A stretch of DNA of 64,000 nucleotides, taken from NCBI GenBank assembly GCA_045588655.1, contig JAZNEP010000007.1, positions 62,001-126,000 on the forward strand, given 5' to 3'. The position numbers and the translations under genes are program-made. Below the pieces are notes generated by a model. It saw nothing but the letters and a program-made list of their open reading frames with translations, was not told the origin of the DNA and ran no database searches. The first letter of the stretch is position 1, and every line of letters starts with the position of its first letter. Of this stretch, positions 61,300 to 64,000 are shown piece after piece. The stretch is from SVFI01 sp045588655. Lineage in GTDB: Bacteria > Bacillota > Clostridia > Lachnospirales > Lachnospiraceae.

Positions 61300-62373
61300 C
61301 TATGCCTCCTCCGCTACTTTCTTGTTATTTTTATATTTTGCAACTAATTTTTTACGGAAATTAATAAATTGAGGACTCCAGTTAAAGAGCATCATAAAAA
61401 TAAGTACAATCGCATAAATCAACATACGATAATCTGCAAGTCCACGAAGAAGTTCCGGAAGGAGTGTAAGAACTACTGCTGCAATCATCGATCCTCTCAT
61501 ATTTCCGATTCCTCCAAGCACTACAAAAACAAGAATCATAATCGACATATTATATCCAAAGTTTTTCGGAAGTGCTGTCAGAGTCGATAAATTATGAGAA
61601 TACAATGCACCTGCAACACCTGCAAGAGATGCGGATATTGTAAATGCAATCAATTTATACTTCGTGATATTAATTCCAACAGATTCCGCCGCAATACGGT
61701 TGTCACGAATAGACATTACTGCCCTTCCTGTTCTGGAATTTACAAGATTGTTAATCACGACAAGCGCTATCAAAATCAAAATCACACCAATGGTAAATGT
61801 AGAACAATGCGGAGTACCTGTAATTCCCTGTGCTCCTTTAATTAAAATCTTGCCATCCGCTTCCAGGCCAAGTGACATTGTATCTTTCATCGAAAAATGA
61901 ACTCCTTTGGAATCTACACCCAAATAAATGGCATTCACAAAGTTTTTAATTATCTCACCAAATGCGAGCGTTACAATTGCCAAATAGTCGCCTTTTAATC
62001 TCAGTACCGGAATACCAACCAATATACCTGCTACAGCTGCAGATACTGCAGCGATAAGAATTGCAATCACAAAACGAAGCAAATCGCTCTCAATGCTATC
62101 TTTCATACTGAGCGAAAACAAGGCACTTGCAAATGCCCCCACACACATAAATCCAGCATGGCCCAGGCTTAATTCTCCGAGAATACCAACGGTTAAATTT
62201 AATGAAACTGCAAGAATTACATAGGTACAAACCGGAACCAAGAGTCCTTCCATCAACGAAGACATCATACCGGTCAAAACAAAAATCTGAACAATTGCAT
62301 AGACCAAAATCACCATTGCGTATGTAATCAGATTTCTTTTTGTATTTTTACTCATATTTTTCAACATTTTCAT
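61300..62373 (-). CDS. livM: Branched-chain amino acid ABC transporter permease LivM
   Basis: This 357-residue permease has about ten membrane segments. The LivM marks are SLNLTVGILGELSLGHAGFM near the start, GDYLAIVTLAFGEI in the middle, RDNRIAAESVGIN facing LivG, and VLGGIGNMRGSMIAA. AGGAGG precedes the ATG at 6 nt. Confidence 0.95.
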   Translation of the reverse strand: MKMLKNMSKNTKRNLITYAMVILVYAIVQIFVLTGMMSSLMEGLLVPVCTYVILAVSLNLTVGILGELSLGHAGFMCVGAFASALFSLSMKDSIESDLLRFVIAILIAAVSAAVAGILVGIPVLRLKGDYLAIVTLAFGEIIKNFVNAIYLGVDSKGVHFSMKDTMSLGLEADGKILIKGAQGITGTPHCSTFTIGVILILIALVVINNLVNSRTGRAVMSIRDNRIAAESVGINITKYKLIAFTISASLAGVAGALYSHNLSTLTALPKNFGYNMSIMILVFVVLGGIGNMRGSMIAAVVLTLLPELLRGLADYRMLIYAIVLIFMMLFNWSPQFINFRKKLVAKYKNNKKVAEEA

Positions 62374-62382
62374 ACGATCCTC

Positions 62383-63264
62383 CTACACTTTCTCCTGAAT
62401 ATTTTTCCCAAGAATACCGGTAGGGCGAACCAGTAACACCACAATCAACACACCAAATACAATCGCATCGGAAAGCTGTGATGAAATATATGCCTTACTC
62501 AGATTTTCAATTACACCAAGTAAAATACCACCAATCATTGCTCCCGGAATCGATCCGATACCCCCAAATACCGCCGCAACAAACGCTTTGATACCAGGCA
62601 TAGAACCTGTATATGGTGTCAGTGAAGGATACGCAGAACATAGAAGCACACCCGCTACTGCTGCTAACGCTGAACCAATCGCAAAGGTAAGCGCAATCGT
62701 TCCATTTACATTGATACCCATCAGCTGCGCAGCACCCCTATCCTCAGATACTGCAACCATCGCTCTTCCTGCTTTTGTCTTTTTTACGAACAATGTTAAT
62801 GCAATCATAATGATAATACATGCAATCACCGTTACAATGGTCACTCCTGATACGGTAAGCTGTCCATCAAACAAAGTAAGACTTGGAACATTTACCACAG
62901 ATGTAAACGCTTTGGTGTCTGCACCAAATATTAATAATGCCAAATTTTGAAGAAGGTAGCTGACACCTATCGCTGTAATCAGCACTGCCAGAGGAGAGGT
63001 TCCTCTAAGCGGTTTATACGCAACTCTCTCTATGGTCATACCCAAAATAGTACAGGTCGCCATTGAAATAACAATTGCCACATACGGATTGACCCCCATA
63101 TTGCTGACTGACACGAAAACTACATATCCACCCACCATAATGACATCGCCATGTGCAAAATTAAGCATTTTTGCAATTCCATAAACCATGGTATAACCCA
63201 AGGCAATAATCGCATAAACACTTCCCAGGCTGATACCTGTAATTAAATACGAAATAAAACTCAT
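62383..63264 (-). CDS. livH: Branched-chain amino acid ABC transporter permease LivH
   Basis: The 293-residue permease shows SLGSVYAIIALGYTMVYGIA, MLNFAHGDVIMVGGY, EDRGAAQLMGINVN and VFGGIGSIPGAMIGG, the LivH signatures. AGAGGGTG precedes the ATG. It is the first permease gene after livJ and is separated from livJ by a hairpin. Confidence 0.95.
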   Translation of the reverse strand: MSFISYLITGISLGSVYAIIALGYTMVYGIAKMLNFAHGDVIMVGGYVVFVSVSNMGVNPYVAIVISMATCTILGMTIERVAYKPLRGTSPLAVLITAIGVSYLLQNLALLIFGADTKAFTSVVNVPSLTLFDGQLTVSGVTIVTVIACIIIMIALTLFVKKTKAGRAMVAVSEDRGAAQLMGINVNGTIALTFAIGSALAAVAGVLLCSAYPSLTPYTGSMPGIKAFVAAVFGGIGSIPGAMIGGILLGVIENLSKAYISSQLSDAIVFGVLIVVLLVRPTGILGKNIQEKV

Positions 63265-63354
63265 GTAAACACCCTCTACTCTTTCTCTTGTATCATATTA
63301 CACTTTCCCTATCATATCATAATTTTCACCAATCTACAACAAAAAAGAGTGTAC

Positions 63355-63394
63355 AAAAAGGGACTGTTATCTTATAACAGTCCCTTAATTTTTT
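63355..63394 (-). terminator. Hairpin between livJ and livH
   Basis: AAGGGACTGTTAT and ATAACAGTCCCTT form a 13-bp stem with a 3-nt loop, flanked by U-tracts on both strands. It probably lowers transcription of livHMGF relative to livJ, a common arrangement for binding-protein genes. Confidence 0.8.
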
Positions 63395-63441
63395 ACTGAT
63401 TTTATGCCTTTTTTTAAGTCATGCTTCCACACTCTAGACTA

Positions 63442-64000
63442 TTACATAGCAGTGTAAGCGCCATCTTTAATCTTAACTGCTTTTGGAGCTTTTGAAGGTT
63501 CGCCATCTGCTGTCCATGTCATGCCAGCACCTGTTAAACCATCTACTGTAATCTGTGTCATAGCCGGTTTTAATGCTTCACACACATCAGAAGGGCTCAT
63601 ACCTGCAGTCAATCCTGCCTTTTCAGCTGCTGCTTTGATGATATATACTGCATCATATGCATCGGCTGCAAACTGGTTTGGTGTTTCACCATACTTTTCT
63701 GTATAAGTTGCAACAAATTTCTTTGTTAAATCATCGGTTGCATCGGCTGCAAACGGTGTTAATAACATTACGTCTTCTGCTAATGTTGTGTCAAAGTTTT
63801 CCACACCAAGGATACCGTCTAATCCATCACAACCAAAGAACATTGGTTTAAATCCAAGCTGATCTGCCTGTGCAAGAATTAAAGAAGCTTCTGTATAGTA
63901 GATTGGCAAGAACACAAGCTCTGCACCTGCATCTTTTGCTTTCTGAATCTGTACAGAGAAATCTGTTTTGTTATCTGCTGTGAACGCTTCTGCTGCAACT
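63442..64000 (-). CDS. livJ: Branched-chain amino acid ABC transporter substrate-binding protein LivJ (partial)
   Basis: The window contains the C-terminal part (about 185 residues) of a type I periplasmic-binding-fold protein. Visible segments are DFSVQIQKAKDAGAELVFLP, the hinge and ligand region QLGFKPMFFGCDGLDG, and TEKYGETPNQFAADAYDAVY, typical of LivJ. The gene continues beyond the window edge, so the true start and signal peptide are not seen; an internal GTG near 63915 must not be taken as the start. In a Gram-positive cell this is expected to be a lipoprotein. Confidence 0.9.
   Translation of the reverse strand, partial: VAAEAFTADNKTDFSVQIQKAKDAGAELVFLPIYYTEASLILAQADQLGFKPMFFGCDGLDGILGVENFDTTLAEDVMLLTPFAADATDDLTKKFVATYTEKYGETPNQFAADAYDAVYIIKAAAEKAGLTAGMSPSDVCEALKPAMTQITVDGLTGAGMTWTADGEPSKAPKAVKIKDGAYTAM

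Noticed and set aside
63913..63915. GTG start for the last gene
   Set aside because: The frame is open to the window edge with LivJ-like sequence upstream, so it is an internal valine codon.

Overview
The window is about 64 kb of low-GC, densely coding DNA from a strictly anaerobic, fermentative Firmicute. It is probably a Lachnospiraceae-type Clostridium relative; this is my inference and I do not name a genus. The evidence is a complete Rnf complex in clostridial order, a biotin-dependent Na+ decarboxylase operon, strong AGGAGG ribosome binding sites, a T-box before pheS, scpAB, SpoIID- and SleB-type proteins, two DD-carboxypeptidases, and a GH25-plus-ApbE surface set typical of that family. 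No tRNA, rRNA or CRISPR array was seen.

Layout. (1) 1-9403, mostly minus strand: queA-pheT-pheS behind a Phe T-box, a YihY/SpoIID-like pair, a probable 6S RNA with its own promoter and terminator, and a DUF2974 lipase-like gene. (2) 9404-20574, an accessory island. It holds an Rpn/PD-(D/E)XK nuclease gene between 40-bp inverted repeats, a decayed IS110 transposase, two small unknown genes, and an 8.2-kb RHS/YD-repeat polymorphic-toxin gene with a candidate immunity gene directly downstream. The RHS reading frame starts a few bases after the pckA terminator, so it appears to have lost its 5' end. (3) 20774-32800: central metabolism (pckA, deoC, citrate synthase, thrC) and envelope genes (SleB hydrolase, a GH25-like protein lacking the catalytic Glu, ApbE), an AP2/HNH-derived protein that appears to be translated from a leaderless mRNA, exonuclease III and an M18 aminopeptidase. 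(4) 32870-37831: rnfCDGEAB. (5) 38042-46312: an RNase H-like exonuclease, CheR, cmk-ispH-rpsA (ispH and rpsA overlap by 20 nt), a flavoprotein, RpiR and TetR regulators, and a thioesterase; the TetR gene and the thioesterase gene share a repeated palindromic operator. (6) 46662-51930: a biotin-dependent Na+-pumping decarboxylase/transcarboxylase operon. (7) 52010-59796: wall enzymes, a secreted transglutaminase, scpAB, a membrane phosphoesterase and a nucleotide-kinase-like protein. (8) 59815-64000: livFGMH and the 3' part of livJ, a branched-chain amino acid ABC importer.

How they work together. PEP carboxykinase, citrate synthase, the oxaloacetate/acyl-CoA decarboxylase pump and Rnf form a coherent anaerobic energy module: carbon passes through oxaloacetate, and ion gradients are made by biotin-dependent decarboxylation and by ferredoxin:NAD+ oxidoreduction; ApbE may supply flavin transfer to RnfG and RnfD. 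The most unusual content is in the island (toxin/immunity cassette, truncated RHS start, Rpn unit with inverted repeats). Outside it, the points of interest are the domesticated endonuclease-like gene, the TetR operator set and the pckA palindrome.
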